A DNA stretch of 28,129 bases from positions 1 through 28,129 of IMG/VR virus record IMGVR_UViG_3300035701_000215. One strand, 5' to 3'. The DNA comes from a virus. Shown one piece after another: positions 22,070-28,129 of this stretch. Both the position numbers and the translations under genes were made by a program. The notes under the pieces are model-generated. The model saw only the letters and a list, made by a program, of their open reading frames with translations, was not told the DNA's origin and made no database searches. Each line of letters opens with the position of its first letter. Positions within the stretch are counted from its first letter, which is position 1.

Positions 22070-22083
22070 AATGAGAAATAAAA

Positions 22084-22341
22084 ATGGTGGCATTTTTATT
22101 GGTATTGGTAATAATACTGACAGGTAGTGTTATCTACACGTATTTTCAATACATTGCGGAGAAGAAGAGAAGGATAAAGCTTGAAGAAGATAAAATTTCC
22201 ACCAAAGATTTACAATTTATTGAATTTACTGTTGATATGTATATCAAATATGCACAAGAACTAGATATACATTCAAAAGAACAACACGAATATATCGTTA
22301 AGCAATTGGAAAGGATTCGAAAAAAATATTTGAATCTTTAG
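22084..22341 (+). CDS. Small single-pass membrane protein
   Basis: An 85-residue protein: one transmembrane helix at about 3-22 (AFLLVLVIILTGSVIYTYF) and a charged helical tail (EKKRRIKLEEDKIS, YIVKQLERIRKKYLNL) that should lie in the cytoplasm by the positive-inside rule. The topology would fit a membrane recruiter or regulator, and holin-like use is possible but nothing specific supports it. It is last in the plus-strand run and its stop overlaps the end of the opposite-strand gp14-like gene by 4 bases. Confidence 0.6.
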   Translation: MVAFLLVLVIILTGSVIYTYFQYIAEKKRRIKLEEDKISTKDLQFIEFTVDMYIKYAQELDIHSKEQHEYIVKQLERIRKKYLNL

Positions 22342-22874
22342 ATATTTGTTAGGAAAGGAAGTACGTCTTCCTTAACAGGTATGGCAACGATTTTTTTCCA
22401 ATACGGTCTAAATCCACCAACAGTTCTTGATGTAATGTCATTAACATTATCAGCCTCTATTATTTCATAAAATCTTTCTTTTTCTCCAGAAAAATTAAAT
22501 GAAAGATAATTACCTCTAAGAATTTCTGTTTGTTTTTCGTTGATTTCGTCTACGTAAATTCCAATAGTTAACGGCCCTGAATCATTTCTAGGTAATCCAT
22601 CTTCCCCAAAATATTTAGTTTCTCCGTCTTCAATATCAAGCATTACATGAAATTCAATTGGTGCAAAAAATTTCTTATCTCCGGGTTTTGCTTCACCATA
22701 GACATCATCAACAACTGAATTAATAGCGTCAATTCTATAGTATTTTACTTTGAATGGTGAGTCTGAATTAAGATATTCTCTTCCATACATAATATCAAGA
22801 TCGAAACTATTATCACTCATAAAGAGGCCGTAACGTTCTTGTTCAAGATCAATTTTTTGTTTTTTCTTAGCCAT
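22338..22874 (-). CDS. gp14: Neck / head-completion protein, T4 gp14-like
   Basis: A 178-residue protein, shorter than T4 gp14 (256). The alignment is by pattern: LDIMYGREYLNSDS then FKVKYYRIDAINSVVDDVYG corresponds to the gp14 start where YYVPREYV...LIFGED follows; FFAPIEFHVMLDIEDGETKY matches gp14 FFSNFGMQVQDEVTL; and GNYLSFNFSGEKERFYEI matches gp14 DLIYFPMDNSLFEI. Synteny adds weight: it lies directly downstream (2-base gap) of a gp13-like gene, the T4 order. In T4, gp13 and gp14 form the neck connecting portal and tail. The C-terminus (FRPYWKKIVAIPVKED) has no T4 counterpart I recognise. Assignment moderate. Confidence 0.65.
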   Translation of the reverse strand: MAKKKQKIDLEQERYGLFMSDNSFDLDIMYGREYLNSDSPFKVKYYRIDAINSVVDDVYGEAKPGDKKFFAPIEFHVMLDIEDGETKYFGEDGLPRNDSGPLTIGIYVDEINEKQTEILRGNYLSFNFSGEKERFYEIIEADNVNDITSRTVGGFRPYWKKIVAIPVKEDVLPFLTNI

Positions 22875-22875
22875 A

Positions 22876-23994
22876 TTATCCTGTCATGATAGGGAACATT
22901 GGAGGTTGAAATCCTCTTTCTTTGTTTACGTTGGCAGCAATTTCTGCTCTATCTCTTGTCATTTGAACTAGAGATAATTTCATTAAAGATTGAAGAATTA
23001 TTTCTAATGTTTTTTCCTTTAATTGAATACCTTCTTCAAGAATATGTCTATAGTCCATAGTCAATTCTTTTTGTGCTGAACCAAGTTCACCACTATAAAA
23101 TCCTCTAATACCTCCAATAGATATTTTACATTGAGCAATAAATAAATCTCTTATTTGTGTTCTCGCTACAGTGTTCAATTTATCCCATTTAAGAATATTT
23201 ATAGGAGCATCACTAGGTAATTTTATAATATCAGTATTATCTTCTAAGCATTTATCTCTTCCTTGGTGGTTGGTATCGTAGTAGAAATACCAAACTTTTG
23301 ATCCTTCGTAATGTCTTGAAAAACCATTAGAAATTTCATGACGACTTCCCGGGATTGGATACAAATACAATAATTTAGTACCATTTGGGCCACCAGTAAC
23401 TCGGTATGTTAATTCGGATTGAAGAATTCTTCTTTTTGTGCTTCTATCTTGTGCTGAAAGAAGTAAAGAATATGTGGGTTGTACATATTGGGCAGGTCTA
23501 CCAAGATAGCTCCATCCGAAGTTACTAGCACTCCAATTGGTTAATGCGAAGGGGTCTACAAGACCACTATCGATCTGTGGTGGGGTCGTCCATAGGATTT
23601 CATTGATCTCTCTATGGGCTGGAATTACATAAATTTGAGTGTCTGCAGAGATAACCACGAAATCTCTCTGTAGATGCCAAGAATTGCCCTCTGGAGCGTT
23701 CATACCTAGTCCAACCTGCTTAGAGTAGGCATGTGTGAAACTACGCATAAAGTCGGTAGATTTGCTTGTATAGGCTTCCACGAAATCGGCACTATTTATC
23801 TCTAAACCTTGTAGTGCAACCCATTGTTGTTCAATTAACCAATTATTCAAATAACTACTATAATCTTCAATTACCATTTCCAGATATGAGTCCATCATTT
23901 CCTCTTTTAATTCAAATGGTCTGAGAGGATAACCCATTACGTGTTTTACGAAAAGGTATAATTTTTCTCTATCTTCTTTGGTTATTAGTGACAT
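22876..23994 (-). CDS. gp13: Neck protein, T4 gp13-like
   Basis: A 372-residue protein, longer than T4 gp13 (309). The opening, REKLYLFVKHVMGYPLRPFE and LKEEMMDSYLEMVIEDY, aligns with the gp13 start VKTQLDNFIKNKLGKPVINV and the helix that follows. The mid-region contains FVVISADTQIYVIPAHREIN (a strand like the gp13 VPEDTIGV region) and a Trp-rich stretch. A helical C-terminal region (QLKEKTLEIILQSLMKLSLV) may mediate oligomerisation. Together with the gp14-like gene downstream it reproduces the T4 neck pair. Transcribed from a candidate promoter 14 bases before the ATG, divergent from the 24028 gene. The assignment relies on the N-terminal match and synteny. Confidence 0.7.
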   Translation of the reverse strand: MSLITKEDREKLYLFVKHVMGYPLRPFELKEEMMDSYLEMVIEDYSSYLNNWLIEQQWVALQGLEINSADFVEAYTSKSTDFMRSFTHAYSKQVGLGMNAPEGNSWHLQRDFVVISADTQIYVIPAHREINEILWTTPPQIDSGLVDPFALTNWSASNFGWSYLGRPAQYVQPTYSLLLSAQDRSTKRRILQSELTYRVTGGPNGTKLLYLYPIPGSRHEISNGFSRHYEGSKVWYFYYDTNHQGRDKCLEDNTDIIKLPSDAPINILKWDKLNTVARTQIRDLFIAQCKISIGGIRGFYSGELGSAQKELTMDYRHILEEGIQLKEKTLEIILQSLMKLSLVQMTRDRAEIAANVNKERGFQPPMFPIMTG

Positions 23995-24007
23995 AATCGC
24001 TTATTTT

Positions 24008-24018
24008 ACATAAATACT
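24008..24018 (-). promoter_or_regulatory. Candidate late-type promoter for the neck genes (AGTATTTATG)
   Basis: On the minus strand TTAGTATTTATGTAAAA lies 14 bases before the ATG at 23994, the same spacing as at 302-324 and 16093-16078. The last base is G instead of A. The divergent + gene at 24028 has no TATTTATA motif. Confidence 0.5.
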
Positions 24019-24027
24019 AATAAATCT

Positions 24028-24525
24028 ATGTTTTCATTTGAATACTCTATAGAGTTAAATCCACATGGTAGACCAGTCATTACACCCACAGAAAAGACAG
24101 ATAAAGAACTTGATTTCATTGAACATAAGTTTATGGCTCTGGAATTGGCAAGAACAATCATAACCAATACAATAGATAATCACGATGAAAATCCTGAAAA
24201 GTATTCATTGCAGCCATCTGACCTTGCAGGTTTATTAGCTGCTAAATCTGATATTGAAAAAATTTGTGATATATTTGCAAACGCAATAAAGAACCAAATG
24301 AATCTAATGGATGATGCTAATGCAATACTTAATCCACAAACATATAATTTACAGGTCAAAACAATGAAAGATTTATATTCATTAAATTATAATGGTATCA
24401 TCTATGACACTACAATTTTTAAAAGAGTAGAAGGATTACGAGTAAAAGTTCTTGCAGATATGAGAATTTATGAATTAAGAGGTGGAATAGATAATAACAA
24501 CTGGATTGATGTCACAAACGAATAG
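24028..24525 (+). CDS. Hypothetical protein
   Basis: A 165-residue soluble protein. It starts with a beta strand (FSFEYSIELNPHGRPVI), then is mainly helical (ELDFIEHKFMALELARTIIT, PSDLAGLLAAKSDIEKICDI). No enzymatic motif is visible and no signal peptide. It overlaps the following helicase start by 17 bases in another frame, suggesting joint expression with a DNA-metabolism gene. Divergent from the neck genes. Not recognised. Confidence 0.7.
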   Translation: MFSFEYSIELNPHGRPVITPTEKTDKELDFIEHKFMALELARTIITNTIDNHDENPEKYSLQPSDLAGLLAAKSDIEKICDIFANAIKNQMNLMDDANAILNPQTYNLQVKTMKDLYSLNYNGIIYDTTIFKRVEGLRVKVLADMRIYELRGGIDNNNWIDVTNE

Positions 24526-26083
24526 CATAACACATAATTACGATCCAAGATCAACACCAGAACAAGTAGCTATTTATGATTGGGTCGTGAATGGAACTGG
24601 TAATTTATTAATTAGAGCACGTGCTGGTTCTGGAAAGACTAGTACGTTGGTGGGTATTTCTAAACTTCTAGACCCATCGATCAGAACCACATTTCTAGCA
24701 TTCAATAAACACATCCAAGTTGAATTAAAAAGTAAATTACCAAAACATGTATTCTGTTATACTGCACATGGACTTGGATATTCAGCTATTAAGAAGAAAT
24801 ATAAAGATGTCGTTGTCGATAATCTTAAGGTTGATAAGTTGATAAATAAACATCTTAAAACTTGGAACCCCAAACAAATTGATAATATTGTTCTATATAT
24901 TAGAAATTTCAAGAAAATGATTAATCTCATTAGATTATCATTAACACTAAATAAGAAATATGTCCCTGATTTGTGTGAAAGATATGATATAAAATTTGAC
25001 ACTCAAGACATTGATAGAATGTTTTTAATTTTAGAGGAAATGCTCAATGATAAGAAGACTATTGATTTCACGGATATGGTATATCTTCCTGTTGTTGACC
25101 CAAAGATATGGCTATTTCCTCAAGAATTTGTTTTAATTGATGAGGCACAAGATTTATCTAAAGCACAACATGAGTTGGTAAAAAAATGTGTGAAAAAAGA
25201 TAAAGCAGGAAAGTTTGTTGGACGAATGGTTTTTGTTGGTGATGATATGCAAGCTATTTATGGTTTTACAGGGTCGGATGCATTTTCATTCATGAATCTT
25301 TCGAAAATACCTAACACTATAATACTCCCATTGACTACGACATTTAGATGTGCTAAAAATATTGTTCTAGAAGCTAATACCATCGTAAAGGATATTAGAC
25401 CTATGGATAATGCTCCTGATGGTGTTGTAAGAAAAGGATCAGTATTGGATGAGGCTGTTGCAGGTGATTTTGTATTATCTAGAAAAACATTTCCTTTAGT
25501 AAAAATGTTTTTTGATCTTCTTGTTCAAAATAAAAAGTCTTATATTAAAGGGAGTGATATTGGTAAAACCTTGATAGATTTTACATATGGAAAAAGTTCA
25601 ATGTCACAATTAGATGCTTCACTAACAAACAAATTATCTGAATGTAGAACTAATTTATCCAGACATGGTGTCATTAATTATCAAGATGATATAGGTTATA
25701 CCACTTTAAATGATATGATAAAAATACTTCGTTTTTTTATGACTATGGTCGATGGAAATATAGAAGCATTAAAAGAACGTATACTATATATTTTTAAAGG
25801 TGGTAGTTCCGAAGATGATCTAGTGGATGAGAATGGTATAGCAATATTAAATAAAAGTGATGGAATTGTTTTAAGTACAGTACACAAATCAAAGGGTCTT
25901 GAATCGGATAAAGTGTTTATCATCATGCCTAAAGATATGCCTTTGAGAACATCACAACCTTGGCAATATCAACAGGAAATGAATTTAAAATATATTGCAA
26001 TTACACGAGCTAAGAGAGAATTGATTTATGATATGGATTGGGTTGTTGATGACGGTACATTCGAATCATTTACTAATGATTAA
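24509..26083 (+). CDS. UvrD/Rep-like superfamily 1 DNA helicase
   Basis: A 524-residue helicase started at ATG 24509 (a TTG three bases earlier also fits). Motifs in order: Q-type DPRSTPEQVAIYDW; Walker A IRARAGSGKTSTL with Lys43; Walker B LIDEAQD (about 209-215); motif III VFVGDDMQAIYGFTGSDAF; motif IV TFRCAKNIV; motif V STVHKSKGLESDKVFII; motif VI YIAITRAKRELIY. The set is complete, so it should be an active ATP-dependent 3'-to-5' helicase of the UvrD/Rep type, though it is shorter than UvrD (720) because the B subdomains are small. In the phage it could unwind replication or recombination intermediates; T4 uses the SF1 helicase Dda in a related role. Its end overlaps the opposite-strand membrane gene by 11 bases. 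Confidence 0.9.
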   Translation: MSQTNSITHNYDPRSTPEQVAIYDWVVNGTGNLLIRARAGSGKTSTLVGISKLLDPSIRTTFLAFNKHIQVELKSKLPKHVFCYTAHGLGYSAIKKKYKDVVVDNLKVDKLINKHLKTWNPKQIDNIVLYIRNFKKMINLIRLSLTLNKKYVPDLCERYDIKFDTQDIDRMFLILEEMLNDKKTIDFTDMVYLPVVDPKIWLFPQEFVLIDEAQDLSKAQHELVKKCVKKDKAGKFVGRMVFVGDDMQAIYGFTGSDAFSFMNLSKIPNTIILPLTTTFRCAKNIVLEANTIVKDIRPMDNAPDGVVRKGSVLDEAVAGDFVLSRKTFPLVKMFFDLLVQNKKSYIKGSDIGKTLIDFTYGKSSMSQLDASLTNKLSECRTNLSRHGVINYQDDIGYTTLNDMIKILRFFMTMVDGNIEALKERILYIFKGGSSEDDLVDENGIAILNKSDGIVLSTVHKSKGLESDKVFIIMPKDMPLRTSQPWQYQQEMNLKYIAITRAKRELIYDMDWVVDDGTFESFTND

Positions 26084-26393
26084 TACCACCTTTAGTATCT
26101 TCAATATTTGATTTTTTATCCATAGTTTGTTTTAAAATTATCTCAAGATAACTACCTGATTTGATTTGCATATCTCTAACATCACTGACATCATTCTTGG
26201 TTTTATCTAAATCGACTTGAATTTTTTCAATGGTTTTCTGCGTTTCATTGTGTCTTTCATTCATATTAGACATTGCAATATTATAAAAAGTATAAAATAG
26301 GGCTGTCATTCCCAATATAATACCTAGTACATATGATATTAATTCCTTGAGACCAATGGTTAATGTAGTTTTTTCTGAATCTATTTTTGTCAT
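26073..26393 (-). CDS. Small membrane protein with coiled coil
   Basis: A 106-residue protein with one transmembrane helix at about 18-40 (ISYVLGIILGMTALFYTFY) and a long charged coiled coil (HNETQKTIEKIQVDLDKTK) to about 75. No cleavage site. It is the last gene of a minus-strand group of five small membrane or exported proteins (26073-27926), one base beyond its neighbour, and converges with the helicase end by an 11-base overlap. It may belong to a lysis or envelope cassette, inferred from cluster context. Topology not certain. Confidence 0.65.
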   Translation of the reverse strand: MTKIDSEKTTLTIGLKELISYVLGIILGMTALFYTFYNIAMSNMNERHNETQKTIEKIQVDLDKTKNDVSDVRDMQIKSGSYLEIILKQTMDKKSNIEDTKGGINH

Positions 26394-26394
26394 A

Positions 26395-26829
26395 TTAATA
26401 ATATTGAATGCTTTCCCAAGTTAAGGAAAAATTTAAATTAGTTTCATTTGTCTTATACCAAAAGATAACAGTACTATTTTCAAATGGTATTATAGACCAA
26501 AATCCTTCTGGAAATGCACCACTAATAAGAATGCCATTTGCAAATGTTCTAATACCTGAAATGTATATTCTCGTTTGATTACCTTGATACCAAGAATGAT
26601 TTATTATATTAAATTCATATTTGGTATTGTATATTGGATCATCTATTTCTGTTTTAGTTATATATATTGACATTCGTATATGCGTTGCTAATGAAGCATC
26701 ACCATAGATTACATCATCAAATTTTTGGTGTAATACTTTATTGTTCGATTGAATTTGATTATAGTTTTGAGCATTAGAATTCCATATAATTGAAAGTAGA
26801 AGAAAAAATAGTAATATAGTTTTTTTCAT
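26395..26829 (-). CDS. Exported protein with cleavable signal peptide
   Basis: A 144-residue protein with a typical Sec signal peptide: MKKTILLFFLLLSIIWNSNA with a cleavage site after SNA, before Gln21. The mature part is beta-rich with aromatic residues (YEFNIINHSWYQGNQTRIYI, GAFPEGFWSIIPF). It contains no cysteine and no known catalytic motif. The product should reach the periplasm or outer membrane. It follows the coiled-coil gene at 26833-27330 by 3 bases in the same cluster. A role at the host envelope is likely from export; the precise one is unknown. Confidence 0.7.
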   Translation of the reverse strand: MKKTILLFFLLLSIIWNSNAQNYNQIQSNNKVLHQKFDDVIYGDASLATHIRMSIYITKTEIDDPIYNTKYEFNIINHSWYQGNQTRIYISGIRTFANGILISGAFPEGFWSIIPFENSTVIFWYKTNETNLNFSLTWESIQYY

Positions 26830-26832
26830 AAT

Positions 26833-27330
26833 TTAGTTGTTTGCTTGTACTATAAATATACACAAAAAGAAAAAAACTGCTAATCCCTTCCAAATATAAA
26901 CCTGTGTTTGACCCTTTTGCATTCTTATGACCTTACTTTTTTCATCATAAAATGATCCATTTAAATGTCTATAGCTTTTATCTAATTCAGAATATTTCTG
27001 TCCCATTTCTAAAATTTTAGCCTTTAAAGACTCTACCTCATTCTCCATAGAAGCTATTTGAATGTTTGCCCTTTTTAATTCATCAAATGTTTTTTCGGAA
27101 GTTTTTGACTGTCTTTCAAGATCAGCCAATGTAGTTTCATAATCAATTTTTATTGATTGGTATCTAATTAATAAATTTTTATAGTCTTCAATATCTTTTC
27201 GAAGGGCATCATGTTTTGTTTTAGTTAAAACAATTAATTCCTCATCATTACTTTTGACGTTTGGAATTGACTGGCTCAATATCACTCCACTTATATTTAA
27301 GAATAAGACTAGCAAGAGAATCTTTTTCAT
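26833..27330 (-). CDS. Exported coiled-coil protein with C-terminal membrane helix (spanin candidate)
   Basis: A 165-residue protein: Sec signal at residues 1-19 (MKKILLLVLFLNISGVILS), a long coiled coil at about 40-135 (for example EVESLKAKILEMGQKYSEL), and a terminal hydrophobic helix (VYIWKGLAVFFFLCIFIV) at about 143-161. This places the coiled coil in the periplasm, tethered at its C-terminus, an arrangement resembling a spanin component. It has no lipobox cysteine, so it is not a classical o-spanin or u-spanin lipoprotein. Its first 83 bases overlap the end of the upstream gene in another frame, as in Rz/Rz1-type pairs. Lysis role is inferred. Confidence 0.65.
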   Translation of the reverse strand: MKKILLLVLFLNISGVILSQSIPNVKSNDEELIVLTKTKHDALRKDIEDYKNLLIRYQSIKIDYETTLADLERQSKTSEKTFDELKRANIQIASMENEVESLKAKILEMGQKYSELDKSYRHLNGSFYDEKSKVIRMQKGQTQVYIWKGLAVFFFLCIFIVQANN

Positions 27331-27631
27331 GTATTAATTTTATTATTTGAATATTTTTTTCGCTAATTATCGTATTATTTTGTTTTTGTTCATTGGTAAT
27401 AATATCGATAACACCACTAAGAGCATCAATACTATCGTTTTTTGTGAGTAATATTTTGGTTAATGCTTCATTAACCGCAACATCTCTTTTTAATTGTTCA
27501 TCATTAGATCGAATACTAATAGCTAAATTGGATGTGTTATTAAAGAACACATATCCACTAAATGATGCAAAAATCAGAATGAAAACAACGAATCCGATTA
27601 TTCCTAATTTATTTAATTTTTGTTTATCCAT
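27248..27631 (-). CDS. i-spanin-like membrane protein (N-terminal TM, coiled coil)
   Basis: A 127-residue protein: short basic N-terminus (MDKQKLNKLG), transmembrane helix at about 10-30 (IIGFVVFILIFASFSGYVFF), then a periplasmic coiled coil (KRDVAVNEALTKILLTKNDS to KLIHEKDSLASLILKY). This is the architecture of Rz-type inner-membrane spanins, which span the periplasm to an outer-membrane partner during lysis. Its last 83 bases overlap the start of the next gene in another frame. Spanins diverge greatly in sequence, so assignment rests on architecture and gene order. An endolysin is not in the window. Confidence 0.6.
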   Translation of the reverse strand: MDKQKLNKLGIIGFVVFILIFASFSGYVFFNNTSNLAISIRSNDEQLKRDVAVNEALTKILLTKNDSIDALSGVIDIITNEQKQNNTIISEKNIQIIKLIHEKDSLASLILKYKWSDIEPVNSKRQK

Positions 27632-27635
27632 GTTG

Positions 27636-27926
27636 TTATTTATCTATTTTAAGTTTTATATACACATCTTGAATTTCTTTTCTTAAATCCTCTTCTGCTT
27701 TAATTCTCTCCTTTAAATCAGCAATTCTTTCATTTGAGACTTCACTGATTTTTAACCATAATTTCACAATCACACCCGCTTGTACCACAACAATAAAATA
27801 TAGAATACCAACAACTGCGTTATTTTGTCTTAAACTATCGATTGCACCACCAGCATCAACCAATGTTTCTGTTTGTGCTAGTACAAATAAGTGTAGTAAT
27901 GCCATTAGAGAGAAATATAATTTCAT
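27636..27926 (-). CDS. Small membrane protein, holin candidate
   Basis: A 96-residue protein. An N-terminal signal-like segment (MKLYFSLMALLHLFVLAQ) is followed by a short polar stretch, one transmembrane helix at about 38-57 (AVVGILYFIVVVQAGVIVKL) and a charged coiled-coil tail (RIADLKERIKAEEDLRKEIQ). With the tail positively and negatively charged and cytoplasmic by the positive-inside rule, it looks like a small holin- or antiholin-type protein, but no family is recognised. First gene of the five-gene minus-strand cluster, with a candidate promoter 11 bases before its ATG and 4 bases to the next gene. Not secure. Confidence 0.6.
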   Translation of the reverse strand: MKLYFSLMALLHLFVLAQTETLVDAGGAIDSLRQNNAVVGILYFIVVVQAGVIVKLWLKISEVSNERIADLKERIKAEEDLRKEIQDVYIKLKIDK

Positions 27927-27935
27927 ATTCTTTTT

Positions 27936-27947
27936 TTTATAAATACT
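27936..27947 (-). promoter_or_regulatory. Candidate late-type promoter of the membrane-protein cluster (AGTATTTATA)
   Basis: On the minus strand AAAAAGTATTTATAAAAAAAAG lies 11 bases before the ATG at 27926. The neighbour upstream is on the same strand and ends at a terminator, so the TATTTATA orientation is unambiguous here. Confidence 0.5.
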
Positions 27948-27975
27948 TTTTTTGTGTTAAAAAATAAATAAAAAA

Positions 27976-27999
27976 AAGGGTAAGATTTCTCTTACCCTT
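27976..27999 (-). terminator. Intrinsic terminator after the right-edge gene
   Basis: On the minus strand AAGGGTAAGA and TCTTACCCTT form a 10-base-pair stem with a GAAA tetraloop, followed by a long T-run (CCCTTTTTTTTATTTATTTT). It lies just downstream of the gene stopping at 28022-28024 and is immediately followed by the promoter motif of the next cluster. Confidence 0.88.
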
Positions 28000-28021
28000 A
28001 GAATTTTAATTACCCAATAGA

Positions 28022-28129
28022 TTATTGAAGTAAACCGATACCGAATGTATCCAAACCATCACACAATACCTTACCGAAGTAACGGTTGATGATGAATTTC
28101 TTAGCGTATCTGGTCATAATACCTCTGAT
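28022..28129 (-). CDS. C-terminal end of an unidentified, probably abundant virion protein (cut by window edge)
   Basis: The last 35 codons and the TAA of a minus-strand gene extending beyond the window, ending MTRYAKKFIINRYFGKVLCD followed by GLDTFGIGLLQ. The codons favour C endings (ATC, AAC, TAC, TTC) and CGT/GGT more than most genes here, like the tail tube, which is expected for strongly expressed virion genes. A strong terminator follows. The major capsid protein is a reasonable guess from codon use and from being separately terminated, but the short peptide does not prove it. Confidence 0.6.
   Translation of the reverse strand: MRGIMTRYAKKFIINRYFGKVLCDGLDTFGIGLLQ

Noticed and set aside
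26833-27330. Unimolecular spanin
   Set aside because: A u-spanin needs an N-terminal lipobox cysteine. The signal here ends in ILSQ with no cysteine, so I keep it only as a spanin-like component.
27938-27946. TATAAATAC on the plus strand, identical to the T4 late promoter element
   Set aside because: In the plus direction it would lead into a terminator and antisense to a minus-strand gene. The same applies at 4446 and 302. The opposite reading, TATTTATA toward the gene, fits all sites.

Overview
The window is a 28 kb, strongly A+T-rich, gene-dense piece of a large T4-like (contractile-tailed) bacteriophage genome. The recognisable virion genes are: tail tube (gp19 family), tail sheath (gp18 family), a gp5-like baseplate hub OB-fold protein, neck proteins resembling gp13 and gp14 in T4 order, and a gp15-like tail-completion protein. 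The host is probably a member of the Bacteroidota, perhaps a flavobacterium. Three things suggest this: start codons lack consistent Shine-Dalgarno sequences (many genes are joined as TAATG overlaps in A-rich context), one phage gene encodes a lipoprotein with a flavobacterial-style signal ending in FFNC-SK, and its mature part looks like the lipocalin-like domains common in that phylum. The phage itself cannot be named from sequence alone.

Layout. Positions 1-4411 (+): end of an unidentified gene, then a tight operon of unidentified genes, the gp5-like hub protein, a short basic peptide and a PD-(D/E)XK nuclease. Positions 4497-5545 (+): ClpP-like serine protease and a small winged-helix protein, closed by a strong terminator. 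Positions 5596-9272: tail tube (-), a small + gene and tail sheath (-), with a bidirectional terminator. Positions 9406-15250: three large + strand tail/baseplate-type proteins, interrupted by a minus-strand pair (lipoprotein and membrane-anchored pentapeptide-repeat protein) that looks like a host-interaction insert. Positions 15254-16078 (-): gp15-like protein. Positions 16110-22341 (+): an operon-like run of accessory and nucleotide-metabolism genes (KTSC-domain protein, two different nucleotidyltransferases, an alarmone-hydrolase-like HD protein, a zinc-ribbon protein, thymidylate synthase, small membrane proteins). Positions 22338-23994 (-): gp14- and gp13-like neck genes. Positions 24028-26083 (+): an unknown gene and a UvrD-like helicase. 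Positions 26073-27926 (-): five small membrane or exported proteins, a candidate lysis or envelope cassette. From 28022 (-): the last 35 codons of a gene with codon use typical of an abundant protein.

The most informative non-coding signal is a recurrent motif, AGTATTTATA, in the short gaps in front of virion and envelope genes. It always reads toward the gene it precedes and is absent from the 16.5-22.3 kb metabolic run. I interpret it as this phage's late-type promoter. It is the reverse complement of the T4 late element TATAAATA, yet at the three non-divergent sites it can only serve its gene in the TATTTATA orientation. Other points of interest are a 71-residue module duplicated between two neighbouring tail genes, the alarmone hydrolase without a synthetase, and four convergent gene pairs whose ends abut or overlap with no terminator. 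No gap of more than 300 bases lacks a gene, and I saw no tRNA, CRISPR array or insertion sequence.
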